Shown: positions 32,518 through 41,972, numbered from the stretch's first letter. The stretch: 57,676 bases of DNA from Pseudomonas grimontii (GCF_007858185.1 NZ_VFES01000033.1:1-57676), one strand, 5' to 3'. Program-made: numbers and translations. Notes: generated by a model from the letters alone, not told the origin.

Positions 32518-33903
32518 TTAGCCCAGTATCTCGCTGGCCACGTGATCGACCGCACTTTTGGTGATGTCGACAATCAGGTCGGCCTCCTCCTCGGTCAAGA
32601 TCAACGGTGGTGCAAAACCGAGAATGTCGCCATGGGGCATCGCTCGGGCAATCATTCCGCGTTCAAGACAGGCTGCCGATACTTTCGGACCGACCTTCAA
32701 CGCAGCATCGAATGGTGTGCGTTGCTCACGATCGGCCATGAACTCGACCGCGGCAAGCATGCCGTCGCCGCGCACTTCGCCCACCAGTGGATGACCTTCC
32801 AATACTTCCCGCAATCGACGATTCAGATAGCTGCCAACATTCTCTGCGTTGGCCGTCAGGTTTTCCCGCTCCAGGATGTCGAGGTTGGCCAGGGCCGCCG
32901 CCGCGCAGATCGGATGCCCGGAGTACGTCCAGCCATGTCCCATGGCACCTTGAGATTCGGAGGCTTTTTCGATCACGTCCCAGACTTTTTCACCGACAAT
33001 CACTGCTGACAAAGGCGCATAGGCACTGGTCAGGCCTTTGGCCGTGGTGATCAGGTCAGGACGCATGCCATAGCGCCGACTGCCCATCTTCGAACCCAGG
33101 CGACCGAAGGCGCAGACCACTTCGTCGGCGATCAACAACACGTCGTATTTGTTCAACACCGCTTGTATGGCGGCCCAATAGCCGGCCGGCGGAACGATGA
33201 TGCCGCCGGTGCCCATCAGCGGTTCGCCGATGAACGCGGCGACGGTGTCCGGCCCTTCGGCCAGGATCATTTTCTCCAGCTCGTCGGCGCAATAGCGCAC
33301 GAAAGTGGCTTCATCCATACCTGCCGGTGCCTTGCGGTACCAGTGCGGACAAATGGTATGTTTAACGCCTTCGGCCGGGAGGTCGAAATGCTGGTGGAAA
33401 GTCGGTAGGCCGGTCAGGCTGCCGGTCATGATGCCTGAACCGTGATAACCGCGATCACGGGAGATGATTTTCTTCTTCTGCGGGCGACCCAATACGTTGT
33501 TGTAGTAACGCACTAGTTTGATCTGGGTTTCGTTGGCGTCGGAACCGGACAGGCCGTAGTAGACCTTCTTCATGCCCTCCGGCGCCCAGTCGATGATGCG
33601 GCTCGACAGCTCGATGATCGCTTCGGTTGAGTGCCCGACATAGGTGTGGTAATAGGCCAGCTCCTTTGCCTGCTTGTAGATCGCATCGGCGACTTCGGTG
33701 CGCCCGTAGCCGATGTTCACGCAGTACAGCCCGGCAAAGGCGTCGATGAAGTCGCGGCCTTCGTGGTCGCGGATACGAATGCCTGACGCGCTCTTGATGA
33801 TGCGTCCCTTGAGCGTGCCGCTGGCGTGGTCATGGGCATGGGTTGACGGGCGCATGAAGTGCGCACGGTCTTGTTCGAACAACGAATCGAGTTTTTGGCT
33901 CAT
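32518..33903 (-). CDS. doeD: Diaminobutyrate transaminase DoeD (class III aminotransferase)
   Basis: A 461-aa PLP enzyme. It has the PLP-phosphate motif GLSGSDANETQIKL, a family segment IADEVVCAFGRLG with the Asp that binds the pyridinium, and the Schiff-base Lys in LITTAKGLTSAYAPLSAV. In ectoine breakdown DoeD transaminates L-2,4-diaminobutyrate to aspartate semialdehyde. The start at 33903 (MSQKLDSLFEQDRAHF) is chosen over longer frames. It is the last gene of the enuR-eutB-doeD array, 11 bp beyond doeC. The class III family is large; the function is taken from the cluster. Confidence 0.85.
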   Translation of the reverse strand: MSQKLDSLFEQDRAHFMRPSTHAHDHASGTLKGRIIKSASGIRIRDHEGRDFIDAFAGLYCVNIGYGRTEVADAIYKQAKELAYYHTYVGHSTEAIIELSSRIIDWAPEGMKKVYYGLSGSDANETQIKLVRYYNNVLGRPQKKKIISRDRGYHGSGIMTGSLTGLPTFHQHFDLPAEGVKHTICPHWYRKAPAGMDEATFVRYCADELEKMILAEGPDTVAAFIGEPLMGTGGIIVPPAGYWAAIQAVLNKYDVLLIADEVVCAFGRLGSKMGSRRYGMRPDLITTAKGLTSAYAPLSAVIVGEKVWDVIEKASESQGAMGHGWTYSGHPICAAAALANLDILERENLTANAENVGSYLNRRLREVLEGHPLVGEVRGDGMLAAVEFMADREQRTPFDAALKVGPKVSAACLERGMIARAMPHGDILGFAPPLILTEEEADLIVDITKSAVDHVASEILG

Positions 33904-33914
33904 GGCGGATCTCC

Positions 33915-35387
33915 TTAGAACTGGCCTTGATGGTGCAGGCAAAAGTATTTGGTTTCGACAAAGGCTTCGAAGCCCTCGGTACCGCCCTCGCGGCCCAGCC
34001 CCGAGGCTTTCATGCCACCGAACGGGATCGGATGGCCGGTGAACTTGACGCCATTGACCGCGACCATGGCGTGGTCGAGGCGGCGAATCAGGGGGTAGAT
34101 TAGGTCCAAGCGGTTGGAACAAATGTAGGCAGCCAGACCGTATTCGGTGTCGTTGGCCATTTCGATGGCTTGCTCGAGGGTGGCGAAAGGCATGACGCCA
34201 GCAATCGGCGCGAAATTTTCTTCGCGGTAGATACGCATCTGCGGCGTAACGTCGGCCAGCACCGTCGGCTGATAGAACAATCCGCCGAGGGCATGCGCTT
34301 CGCCGCCCACCAGACGTTGCGCGCCCAGCTTCAGCGCATCAGCCACACGCTCGACGGTCACATCGAAGGCGGCCTGATGCATCAGCGGGCCGATGTCGAC
34401 GCTTTGCTCTTGATCACCCACCAGCGCGGGGCCGACCCGCAGTTCGCGCACCGCAGAGGCAAAGCGGCTGAGGAACGCCGGATAAATCGAGCGTTCGACC
34501 ATAATCCGATTGGCCGCGCAGCAATCCTGGCCGGAGGTCTGGAACTTGGCCTCTACCGCGACTTTCACCGCCAGCTCCAGATCGGCATCGGCGCAGACAA
34601 TGAACGGCGCATTGCCGCCCAATTCCAGCGATACCTTCTTCACATCCTGGGCTGCCGCTTGCAGGACCAACTTGCCGACCCGGGTCGAGCCGGTGAAGCT
34701 GACCGAACGCACGCGAGCGTCCTGCACCAGGGTTTGCATGGTCATTTGCGGTTCGCCCAGCACCACGTTGAACACGCCGGCGGGGAAGCCTGCTTCTTCC
34801 GCCAATTGCGCCAACGCGAACGCCGAGTAAGGCGTTTCGTGGGCCGGTTTGATGACCACAGTGCAACCGGCGGCCAATGCGGCGGCGGCTTTGCGGGTGA
34901 TCATCGCCGAAGGAAAATTCCACGGCGTCAGCAGTGCACAGACGCCAACCGGTTCCTTGATCGTGCCCAGATGCGCGCCGGGGATATGGCTGGGGATGTT
35001 CTGCCCGTAAAGGCGCCGCGCCTCTTCGGCAAACCATGGAATGAAACTGGCGGCGTAGGCGATTTCGCCGCGGGACTCGGCCAGGGGCTTGCCTTGTTCC
35101 TGGCTGAGAATCCGCGCCAGGTCTTCCTGATGCTCAAGGATCAACGCCGCCCAGCGCCGCAGAATCGTTCCGCGGTCATCGAGGCTTTGTTCACGCCAGG
35201 CTGAAAACGCCCGGTGTGCGGCATCTACGGCGGCGATGATCTGAGGCTGATCGAGCATCGGCACATGACCGATTAACTTCTGATCGGCCGGATTGTGCAC
35301 GGCGACGCTATGGCCGCTGTCACTGTGGACCCAATGGCCGTCTACGTAGCAAAGTGCTTTGAACAACAGCGGATGTTTGTATGTCAT
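33915..35387 (-). CDS. doeC: Aspartate-semialdehyde dehydrogenase DoeC (SSADH-like)
   Basis: A 490-aa aldehyde dehydrogenase of the succinate-semialdehyde type. Motifs: TPWNFPSAMITRKAAAAL for cofactor binding, FTGSTRVGKLV, the general-base Glu in LELGGNAPF and the nucleophile Cys in SGQDCCAANR. In the ectoine route DoeC oxidises aspartate semialdehyde to aspartate. The frame continues upstream to 35666 without a family-like N-terminus, so the ATG at 35387 is used. It might be mistaken for gabD; the neighbours favour doeC. Confidence 0.85.
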   Translation of the reverse strand: MTYKHPLLFKALCYVDGHWVHSDSGHSVAVHNPADQKLIGHVPMLDQPQIIAAVDAAHRAFSAWREQSLDDRGTILRRWAALILEHQEDLARILSQEQGKPLAESRGEIAYAASFIPWFAEEARRLYGQNIPSHIPGAHLGTIKEPVGVCALLTPWNFPSAMITRKAAAALAAGCTVVIKPAHETPYSAFALAQLAEEAGFPAGVFNVVLGEPQMTMQTLVQDARVRSVSFTGSTRVGKLVLQAAAQDVKKVSLELGGNAPFIVCADADLELAVKVAVEAKFQTSGQDCCAANRIMVERSIYPAFLSRFASAVRELRVGPALVGDQEQSVDIGPLMHQAAFDVTVERVADALKLGAQRLVGGEAHALGGLFYQPTVLADVTPQMRIYREENFAPIAGVMPFATLEQAIEMANDTEYGLAAYICSNRLDLIYPLIRRLDHAMVAVNGVKFTGHPIPFGGMKASGLGREGGTEGFEAFVETKYFCLHHQGQF

Positions 35388-35532
35388 GGCGTTCACTCCA
35401 AACCGTGTGCGTGAATCCATGCTAGGGCAGCGCAGCCAAGATGATTTGGCGTTTGGCGGGGTGTAACCATAGGTTTTTTCTGATTGAACGCCGGTAAACA
35501 GGGACTTTTTGCGGTGAAGGTTTTGCCCCGAT

Positions 35533-36012
35533 TTATGGTTCTTGCGCCACCTCGGCCGGCAAGGCACCCGCGGTCTTGATGGTTTTAGTGACGATGTAGG
35601 TGAAGTAGCGCTCAATGCCCAGGTCATCGAGCAACAACTGGTCGATAAACCGCTGGTAATGGTCAATGTCCGGCGCCTGGATCATCGCCATGTAATCAAC
35701 ACCGCCACCGGTGGCGTAACAGAATGCCACTTCGGCGGCCTCGTTCATGCGTTGCTCGAACCGCCGCATGTCCTGGGCGGTGTGTCGGGCCAGGGTGATT
35801 TCCACCAGCACCTGCTGGCCTTTGAACACCGCGTTCCAGTCGATCTGTGCCCGGTAGCCCTTGATAAGCCCTAGCGACTCCAACTTGCGAACCCGCTCCC
35901 ACGCCGGGGTCACCGAGAGATTGATCGCCTCGGCCAGGCTCGACTTGGTGATCCGACCATCTTCGGCGAGGATTCGCAGGATTTTCAGGTCATAGCGATC
36001 GAGCTTGTGCAT
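35533..36012 (-). CDS. doeX: Lrp/AsnC-type regulator DoeX
   Basis: A 159-aa Lrp/AsnC protein: N-terminal HTH (LDRYDLKILRILAEDGRITKSSLAEAINLSVTPAWERVRKLESLGLIKGY) and a C-terminal RAM ligand-binding domain (VLVEITLARHTAQDMRRFEQRMNEAAEVAFCYATGGGVDYMAMI). Ectoine catabolic clusters commonly carry such a regulator, doeX or asnC, beside doeA/doeB. It probably responds to a pathway amino acid such as diaminobutyrate. It lies between doeB and doeC. Confidence 0.85.
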   Translation of the reverse strand: MHKLDRYDLKILRILAEDGRITKSSLAEAINLSVTPAWERVRKLESLGLIKGYRAQIDWNAVFKGQQVLVEITLARHTAQDMRRFEQRMNEAAEVAFCYATGGGVDYMAMIQAPDIDHYQRFIDQLLLDDLGIERYFTYIVTKTIKTAGALPAEVAQEP

Positions 36013-36051
36013 GGTCCGAGGACCTCCGGGCATTGAAAATTGTGGCAGAAC

Positions 36052-36141
36052 CTGTGGGAGCGGGCTTGCCCGCGAATGCGGTATGTCAGTCACATCGATG
36101 CTGGATGTGCCGCCGCCATCGCGGGCAAGCTCACTTTCACA
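36052..36141. repeat. REP-type inverted repeat pair
   Basis: CTGTGGGAGCGGGCTTGCCC at the left and its near inverse (CGCGGGCAAGCTCACT and CACAGGGG) at the right. This is the classic Pseudomonas REP doublet, here between doeX and doeB. Its presence inside the island suggests this cargo came from a Pseudomonas chromosome. Confidence 0.8.
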
Positions 36142-36151
36142 GGGGTTGGGG

Positions 36152-37153
36152 TCAGGTCAATACATCGGCGATGACTGCAATGATATCGCCGCACTGCACC
36201 ATTCCTGGAAAGTGGCGCGCCGCCAGCAGCCCGCTGCGGGCCGCGCGATATTCCACCGGAGCGACGCCGCTACGGGTAGCGTCGTAAACGCGGGCAATCA
36301 CTTCTCCCTTGCTCACGTTGTCGCCCAGATCGCGGCACATTTCCAGCAAGCCATCGTGTTCGCTATCGATGAAGCAAGTGGCATCGGGCATGCCTAACAT
36401 GATTGACTCCGCGGGCTGGATCTCACCTTCAAGAATCCCTGCATGCACTAGCAGATTGCGCACCCCGCGCTCGGCAATCGCCACACTGCGCGCCGTGGAC
36501 GAACCACCGCCACCCAGTTCGGTCGTGACAAAGACTTTGCCCTGACGCTCGGCGGCGGTGTCGTACATCGACCCTGCATCGAGCTCCAGCATGCGCATGC
36601 TGTAAGGCGCATTGAAAGCGCGCATGCCGGCTTCGCATTGAGCCTGCTGTTTTTTGTCGGGCAGCACATGACAGGCTGCAAAAGGCAGGAAATCCAGGGT
36701 GCGGCCACCGGAATGGATGTCCAGCACGATATCGGCCAAGGGCAACAGAGTCCGATTGAAGTAATCGGCAATTTTCTCGGTCACGGTGCCGTCCGGCTTA
36801 CCGGGGAAACTGCGATTGAGATTGCCCTTGTCGATCGGCGACGTGCGCCGACCAGCATGGAACGCCGGGGTGTTCATGAACGGGACGATAATCACCCGCC
36901 CCGTTACCTCGGCGGCCGTCAGGCCCTGCGCCAGCTTGCTCAGCGCCACCGGGCCTTCGTATTCGTCACCGTGGTTACCGCCGGTAAGCAGCGCAGTCGG
37001 ACCCTGGCCGCGCTGAATCACCGTTACCGGAATCATCACCGCGCCCCAGGCCGAATCGTCCCGGGAATACGGCAATTTGAGGAATCCGTGCTGCACGCCT
37101 TCGCGGGCAAAGTCCACCGTGGCATTGATCGGATTGTCAGGTAAATCGCTCAT
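36152..37153 (-). CDS. doeB: N2-acetyl-diaminobutyrate deacetylase DoeB
   Basis: A 333-aa zinc carboxypeptidase-like protein of the aspartoacylase/succinylglutamate desuccinylase group. Zinc ligands are in GGNHGDEYEGP (His, Glu) and DIHSGG (His); GNLNRSFPG and the Glu of TTELGGGG complete the site. DoeB removes the acetyl group from N2-acetyl-L-2,4-diaminobutyrate, the product of ectoine hydrolysis. It lies 3 bp after doeA, so they are co-translated. Confidence 0.88.
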   Translation of the reverse strand: MSDLPDNPINATVDFAREGVQHGFLKLPYSRDDSAWGAVMIPVTVIQRGQGPTALLTGGNHGDEYEGPVALSKLAQGLTAAEVTGRVIIVPFMNTPAFHAGRRTSPIDKGNLNRSFPGKPDGTVTEKIADYFNRTLLPLADIVLDIHSGGRTLDFLPFAACHVLPDKKQQAQCEAGMRAFNAPYSMRMLELDAGSMYDTAAERQGKVFVTTELGGGGSSTARSVAIAERGVRNLLVHAGILEGEIQPAESIMLGMPDATCFIDSEHDGLLEMCRDLGDNVSKGEVIARVYDATRSGVAPVEYRAARSGLLAARHFPGMVQCGDIIAVIADVLT

Positions 37154-37156
37154 GGC

Positions 37157-38347
37157 TCAATCCTTCACGAACAGTTGGCGTGGCACATTGCACAGTGTCT
37201 CGACACCGGTCTCAGTGATCAAAATGCTTTCGGTGATCTCCAGTCCCCAATCGTCCATCCACAGGCCCGGCATGAAGTGGAACGTCATGCCCGGTTGCAA
37301 CACACTGGTGTCGCCGGGACGCAGGCTCATGGTGCGTTCGCCCCAGTCTGGCGGATAGCTGATCCCGATCGGGTAGCCGCAACGGCTGTCCTTGTGGATG
37401 CCGAATTTCTCCAACACTTTGAAAAACGCCACAGCGATGTCGCCGGTGGTGTTGCCCGGTTTGGCTGCTTCCAGTCCCGCGGCGATGCCTTCGACCACCG
37501 CTTTTTCGCCGTCGAGGAAGTGCTGTGGAGGTTTGCCCAAATAGATCGTGCGCGACAGCGGACAGTGATAACGCTTGTAGCAACCGGCGATTTCAAAGAA
37601 GGTCCCGGCGCCTTTTTCGAACGGCGAATCGTCCCAGGTCAGGTGCGGCGCGCTGGCGTCGGCACCCGTGGGCAATAGCGGCACGATGGCCGGGTAATCG
37701 CCGCCATGACCGTCAGCGCCGAGGATCCCGCTGCTGTAGATTTCAGCCACCAGTTCATTTTTGCGCATGCCCGGCTCGATTCGTTCGAGGATCCGCCCGT
37801 GCATGTTTTCGACGATGCGCGCAGCGATGCGCATGTAAGCGATTTCCTGGGGCGACTTGATCGCCCGCTGCCAGTTCACCAACCCGACCGCGTCGATCAG
37901 CTTGGCCTGCGGCAGGTTTTTCTGCAGCGACAAATACGCGGCGGCGCTGAAATAATAGTTATCCATTTCCACGCCGATGGTCAGCGCGTCCCAACCCCGG
38001 GCACTGATGACTTCCCGCGACAGGTAATCCATCGGATGGCGTTCCCGGGACTGCACGTAGATGTCCGGGTAACCGACGATGTTCTCGTGCTGCATGAACA
38101 CCGTGCGCTTGGCGCCGTTGGCGTCTTGCCCGCGACCGAACCAGACTGGCTCGCCGTCGAGCGCCAACAACACGCATTGGTGAACGTAAAACGACCAACC
38201 GTCATAGCCGGTCAGCCAGGCCATGTTCGACGGATCGGTGACCAGCAACAGCTCGATGCCCTGAATCTGCATGGCCGCTCGAACCTTGGCCAGACGCTGG
38301 GCGTATTCCTCCCGTTCGAACGGGAGATTGATGACTATCTGAGACAT
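37157..38347 (-). CDS. doeA: Ectoine hydrolase DoeA
   Basis: A 396-aa protein of the M24 creatinase/prolidase fold: N-terminal domain with LVTDPSNMAWLTGYDGWSFYVHQ and C-terminal pita-bread domain with GYPIGISYPPDWGERTMSLRPGD and GMTFHFMPGLW. DoeA (also EutD) opens the ectoine ring to acetyl-diaminobutyrate. The length is that of known DoeA. The start at 38347 has AGAGGG 7 bp upstream. The pair doeA-doeB is the signature of ectoine degradation. Confidence 0.9.
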   Translation of the reverse strand: MSQIVINLPFEREEYAQRLAKVRAAMQIQGIELLLVTDPSNMAWLTGYDGWSFYVHQCVLLALDGEPVWFGRGQDANGAKRTVFMQHENIVGYPDIYVQSRERHPMDYLSREVISARGWDALTIGVEMDNYYFSAAAYLSLQKNLPQAKLIDAVGLVNWQRAIKSPQEIAYMRIAARIVENMHGRILERIEPGMRKNELVAEIYSSGILGADGHGGDYPAIVPLLPTGADASAPHLTWDDSPFEKGAGTFFEIAGCYKRYHCPLSRTIYLGKPPQHFLDGEKAVVEGIAAGLEAAKPGNTTGDIAVAFFKVLEKFGIHKDSRCGYPIGISYPPDWGERTMSLRPGDTSVLQPGMTFHFMPGLWMDDWGLEITESILITETGVETLCNVPRQLFVKD

Positions 38348-38390
38348 GCACATGCCCTCTGATAAATGACGCACGGATGAAAAAAGTGGA

Positions 38391-39383
38391 TTAGCTGCCG
38401 AACTGAAAACCCTTGCCGGCCGAGCGCGCGCGCTCGAAGGCCAGATTGGCCATGGCGGTGTCCTGGGCGCCGGTGCCGGTGAGGTCGCACAAGGTGACTT
38501 GCGCCTCGCTGGTCCGACCTGGGCGCTGGCCTGCGAGCACTTGCCCCAATTCGGCCAAGCCCGATTCGTCGGTAATAGCGCCGGCCGCCAGAGCGTGATG
38601 CAACTCGCCGAGGATTCGCGTCTGGCTCAAGCGATCCGCCACGTAGCGGTCGACCTGCGCCAGCGCCTGGGGGGAAATTTCGTTTTTGTGTTCGGCGTCC
38701 GAGCCCATGGCTGTGATATGCAAGCCGGGGTGCAGATGGCGCGCTTCGATCAAGGGTTCGCGGCTCGGGGTGCAGGTGATCGCAATGTCCACGCCGGTCA
38801 TGGCCTCGTCGATGCTCGCGCAAGGCGTGACCGTCAGGCCGCTGTCGCGCGCCAGTTCAGCGCTGAAGTCTTGAGCCTTGGCGCTATCACGTGCCCAGAC
38901 TTGAACGGATTCAATCGGTCGCACCAGGCGCAATGCCTGAAGCTGTAACGCGGCCTGCTCGCCGGCACCGATCAGCGCCACGCTGCGACTGTCGACCCGC
39001 GACAGGGCGCGAGCCGCCACGGCGCCCGCCGCGGCTGTGCGTACGGCGGTCAGATAACCGTTGTCCAGCAGCAAGGCGTCGAGCAAACCGGTGCGCGCCG
39101 ACAGCAACATCATCATGCCGTTGAGGCTCGGTAGGCCGAGTTTCGGATTGTCGAAAAAACCCGGACTGACCTTGATCGCAAAACGCTCCAGGCCCGGCAG
39201 GTACGCAGTCTTCACGTCCACTTCGCCATTGTGCTCGGGGATGTCCAGACGCAGGATCGGCGGCATTGCCACCGCTGCTGTGGCCAGCAGCACAAAGGCT
39301 TGTTCGATGGCTTCGATGCTCGGCAGGTCTAGTGCTACGCAGGCACGCAGATCCGCTTCGCTCAATAAGGTGATGTCACTCAT
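38391..39383 (-). CDS. eutC: EutC, ornithine cyclodeaminase/mu-crystallin family
   Basis: A 330-aa protein with the Rossmann motif SVALIGAGEQAALQLQALRLV, the substrate-side KVSPGFFDNPKLGLPSLNGMMML and the conserved SDAEHKNEI. EutC occurs next to eutB in clusters that handle hydroxyectoine; it is thought to act in converting the hydroxylated intermediate. The exact reaction is unproven. The start is ATG 39383, not the TTG one codon earlier. It is followed by doeA. Confidence 0.85.
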   Translation of the reverse strand: MSDITLLSEADLRACVALDLPSIEAIEQAFVLLATAAVAMPPILRLDIPEHNGEVDVKTAYLPGLERFAIKVSPGFFDNPKLGLPSLNGMMMLLSARTGLLDALLLDNGYLTAVRTAAAGAVAARALSRVDSRSVALIGAGEQAALQLQALRLVRPIESVQVWARDSAKAQDFSAELARDSGLTVTPCASIDEAMTGVDIAITCTPSREPLIEARHLHPGLHITAMGSDAEHKNEISPQALAQVDRYVADRLSQTRILGELHHALAAGAITDESGLAELGQVLAGQRPGRTSEAQVTLCDLTGTGAQDTAMANLAFERARSAGKGFQFGS

Positions 39384-39419
39384 CAATGCGGCACTCCATT
39401 CAGTCGTTATTGTTGGGGT

Positions 39420-40391
39420 TCACGCATCTGCGCCCGCGAGGACGCGCAGGTGCTGATCGATGTCGACGTTACGGCCGCTGACCACCACCACGATCGGCCC
39501 GCGCGGCTCAATCAATCCATCAAGCAACGCGGCAATCCCGACCACGGCCGCGCCTTCCAGCACCAGACGCTCTTCGCGATAGGCATGGCGTAGGGCATTG
39601 GCGATGGAAGTCTCGCTGAGCAAATGCAGGTGGTCACACAGATCGCGAGTCATGTTGAAGGTGTAACGGTTGTTCAGGCCGATGCCACCGCCGAGCGAGT
39701 CGGCCAGGGTCGGCAGCTCTTCGACTTCCACCGGATGCCCGGCTGCGAGGCTGGCGTGCATGGCTGCACCGCGTTGCATGCTGATGCCGTGGGTGATGAT
39801 GTTCGCGCTGACGCTTTTGATCGCCAGCGCAACCCCGGCAAACAAACCGCCGCCGGACAACGGCACGAGAATTTGCACCACGTCCGGTTGCTGTTCGAGG
39901 ATTTCCAGCCCCAGCGTGCCCTGCCCGGCGATGATGGTCGGGTGATCGAACGGCGGCAGCAATGTCGCGCCTTGCTCGTTGGCGATCCGTTCGGCTTCAC
40001 GCTGGGCGTCGTCCTGAGACTGGCCGACGATGCATACCTCGGCGCCCAGATCACGAATGGCTTGAACCTTGTTCGCCGGCACCAGATGCGACAGGCAAAT
40101 CGTCGCCTTCACGCCTTGCCGGGAAGCGGCATACGCCAGAGCACGACCGTGATTACCGGTCGACGCCGCCACCACGCCACGCGCTTTCTCCTCGGCGCTG
40201 AGCTGCGCCACGGCATTGCTCGCGCCGCGCAATTTGAAACTGCCGGTGATTTGCTGGGATTCGAGTTTGAGGTACACCGCCACGCCCAATCGTTGCGAAA
40301 GGCTGGGCGAGTATTCCAAGGGGGTACGCCGGACAAGCGATTCGATGCGCTGGCGAGCGAGGTAAACATCATGTAGCTGCAACGTTGACAT
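39420..40391 (-). CDS. eutB: EutB, threonine/serine dehydratase-like PLP enzyme
   Basis: A 323-aa fold-II PLP enzyme. The Schiff-base Lys is in ITGSFKLRGASNAV, the phosphate loop in PLSGGGLFAGVALA, and SYNHG-type ASTGNHGRALAYAA is present. In ectoine clusters EutB is proposed to remove the hydroxyl group of the hydroxyectoine-derived intermediate, by analogy with threonine dehydratase. It is the first gene after enuR, and a candidate operator lies upstream at 40449-40465. Confidence 0.85.
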   Translation of the reverse strand: MSTLQLHDVYLARQRIESLVRRTPLEYSPSLSQRLGVAVYLKLESQQITGSFKLRGASNAVAQLSAEEKARGVVAASTGNHGRALAYAASRQGVKATICLSHLVPANKVQAIRDLGAEVCIVGQSQDDAQREAERIANEQGATLLPPFDHPTIIAGQGTLGLEILEQQPDVVQILVPLSGGGLFAGVALAIKSVSANIITHGISMQRGAAMHASLAAGHPVEVEELPTLADSLGGGIGLNNRYTFNMTRDLCDHLHLLSETSIANALRHAYREERLVLEGAAVVGIAALLDGLIEPRGPIVVVVSGRNVDIDQHLRVLAGADA

Positions 40392-40448
40392 GACCGCGTC
40401 CCGACTGTGGTGTTGGGCGCAGTCTAAGAGGACTGGATTGTCGTAATG

Positions 40449-40465
40449 AATGTACTAGGGCAATT
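40449..40465 (-). promoter_or_regulatory. Candidate EnuR operator upstream of eutB
   Basis: The minus strand reads AATTGCCCTAGTACATT, matching the motif at 41956-41972 (AATTGTCCTAGTGCAAT) in 14 of 17 positions. It is 58 bp upstream of the eutB start. Two copies at the two ectoine control regions suggest binding by EnuR. Confidence 0.6.
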
Positions 40466-40499
40466 TATCCGACAAACTTTTTTGCGGACTTTTTCCCGG

Positions 40500-41948
40500 T
40501 CAAAAATCATGGATTTGCGGGTACTGCCCGAATATCTCGCGCATGCTTATCAATGCATCACGCATTTCTTCGTCGCTGCATTCGGCGCCGACACACACCC
40601 TCACCGCTCGAGCTCGCGGCGTTCCACGCACGGTGAACGGATCAGGCGATGCGACAGCGATGTGCCGGTGACGCAAGGCCCGCACCAGGCTGTCGACCTC
40701 CCAGTGTATTGGAATGCCAACCCACGCGTTCAGTGCATGAGGATGCTGGCCGAGCAGGTGCTCGCCCAGGTATTTGCTGACTATCGCCTGCCTGCCGGCC
40801 AACAGTTTGCGCTGCAATCGCACGAGCGTGTCGGCGCGACCGTCACGAATCCAGCGCGCAGCGATTTCGGAGACCATGGGCGTGGCCATCCAGCTGTTGA
40901 CCCGCAAGATACTTTCGGTGCGCAACGCCAGTCGCTTGGGCACTACCAAATAGCCGATGCGCAAACCGGTCAGCACTGACTTGGTCATGCTAGTGCAATA
41001 GAACGATAACTCCGGCAGGTAATGGCTGATTGGCGGCGCGCGATGCTCATCCAGCAACGGCCCGTATACATCGTCTTCAATGATGTGCACACCGAAACGC
41101 CGGGCGATATCGGCAATCTCCCGCCGACGACTGTCGGGCATCAGGCTGGTGGTCGGGTTGTTCAGGTTGGGCGTGCACACCAGCGCGGTGATGCGCTCAT
41201 TGCTGCACATGTCTTCGAAGTGTTCCGGGTCTATGCCATAGCGGTCCATTTCCAGGCCTTTGAGGGTGAATCCCAATACCTGAGAGTTGCCGATTACCCC
41301 GTGATCGGTGATCCCTTCGCAGAGCACGACATCATCGGGACCGGCCAGAGACGCCAGCGCAAGGAAGATGCCGTGAGCGGCGCCGTTGGTAATCAGGATG
41401 TCATCACGCTCGACCCGCAGTCCTTGCCGTCCGATCCAGTGCGTGGCCTCTTCGCGGTGCGACTCGAAACCCGCAATCGGACGAAATGCGTGTATCCACG
41501 GCTGATCCTCTTCCGTGCTGAGTTCGAGACAGGTGTCACGCCAGAACTGGTCGTGCTCGCGGGTGTGCAGGATCCGCGCGATGGAAAAATCCACCAGGGC
41601 CCGTTCGGGGCTATCGAGAATATAGGTAGCCACTCGATCGCTCATGCGCCGCGACACAAAACTGCCGCGCCCGACTTCGCAACGCACCAGCCCCTGACGC
41701 TCCAGCTCTTTATAGGCGTTGGTGACCGTCTGCACGCTGATGCCCATGGTATCGGCAACATGCCGCTGCGGTGGCAGGCGCTGATCATTGGCCAAGACAC
41801 CCTGCTCGATATCATCGGCAATCGCCTGCACCAGAATCTTGTACTTTGACTCGCCACTGCGGGCGATATCCAGTGCCGCTTTCCATTTGTCCATCAGCGC
41901 TAAAACTCGGGTCTGTGCTCGTCGGGACAGCATCGCGCTAGTATCCAT
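40500..41948 (-). CDS. enuR: MocR-type ectoine regulator EnuR
   Basis: A 482-aa MocR/GntR-aminotransferase fusion. Residues about 25-100 form the winged HTH (KYKILVQAIADDIEQGVLANDQRLPPQRHVADTMGISVQTVTNAYKELERQGL). The rest is a fold-I aminotransferase-like domain with the PLP Lys near residue 323 (TSMTKSVLTGLRIGYLV). Characterised EnuR represses ectoine genes and releases DNA when acetyl-diaminobutyrate or diaminobutyrate reacts with its PLP. It is divergent from ehuB and upstream of eutB. The start at 41948 is chosen because the longer frame enters the operator. Confidence 0.87.
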   Translation of the reverse strand: MDTSAMLSRRAQTRVLALMDKWKAALDIARSGESKYKILVQAIADDIEQGVLANDQRLPPQRHVADTMGISVQTVTNAYKELERQGLVRCEVGRGSFVSRRMSDRVATYILDSPERALVDFSIARILHTREHDQFWRDTCLELSTEEDQPWIHAFRPIAGFESHREEATHWIGRQGLRVERDDILITNGAAHGIFLALASLAGPDDVVLCEGITDHGVIGNSQVLGFTLKGLEMDRYGIDPEHFEDMCSNERITALVCTPNLNNPTTSLMPDSRRREIADIARRFGVHIIEDDVYGPLLDEHRAPPISHYLPELSFYCTSMTKSVLTGLRIGYLVVPKRLALRTESILRVNSWMATPMVSEIAARWIRDGRADTLVRLQRKLLAGRQAIVSKYLGEHLLGQHPHALNAWVGIPIHWEVDSLVRALRHRHIAVASPDPFTVRGTPRARAVRVCVGAECSDEEMRDALISMREIFGQYPQIHDF

Positions 41949-41955
41949 GCAATGC

Positions 41956-41972
41956 AATTGTCCTAGTGCAAT
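41956..41972 (+). promoter_or_regulatory. Candidate EnuR operator in the enuR-ehuB region
   Basis: AATTGTCCTAGTGCAAT lies 8 bp upstream of the enuR start and inside the direct repeat TGCAATGCAAT / TGCAATACAAT (41948-41958 and 41967-41977). MocR regulators often bind repeated half-sites, so it could control both divergent units. Confidence 0.6.

Noticed and set aside
34170..35204. A 344-codon plus-strand frame opposite doeC
   Set aside because: It is antisense to a clear aldehyde dehydrogenase; composition is Arg/Gln-rich and shows no domain.
33915..35387. gabD/gabT pair for GABA use (33915-35387 with 32518-33903)
   Set aside because: The families fit, but the neighbouring doeA, doeB, doeX, eutBC, enuR and ehu genes point to ectoine breakdown instead.
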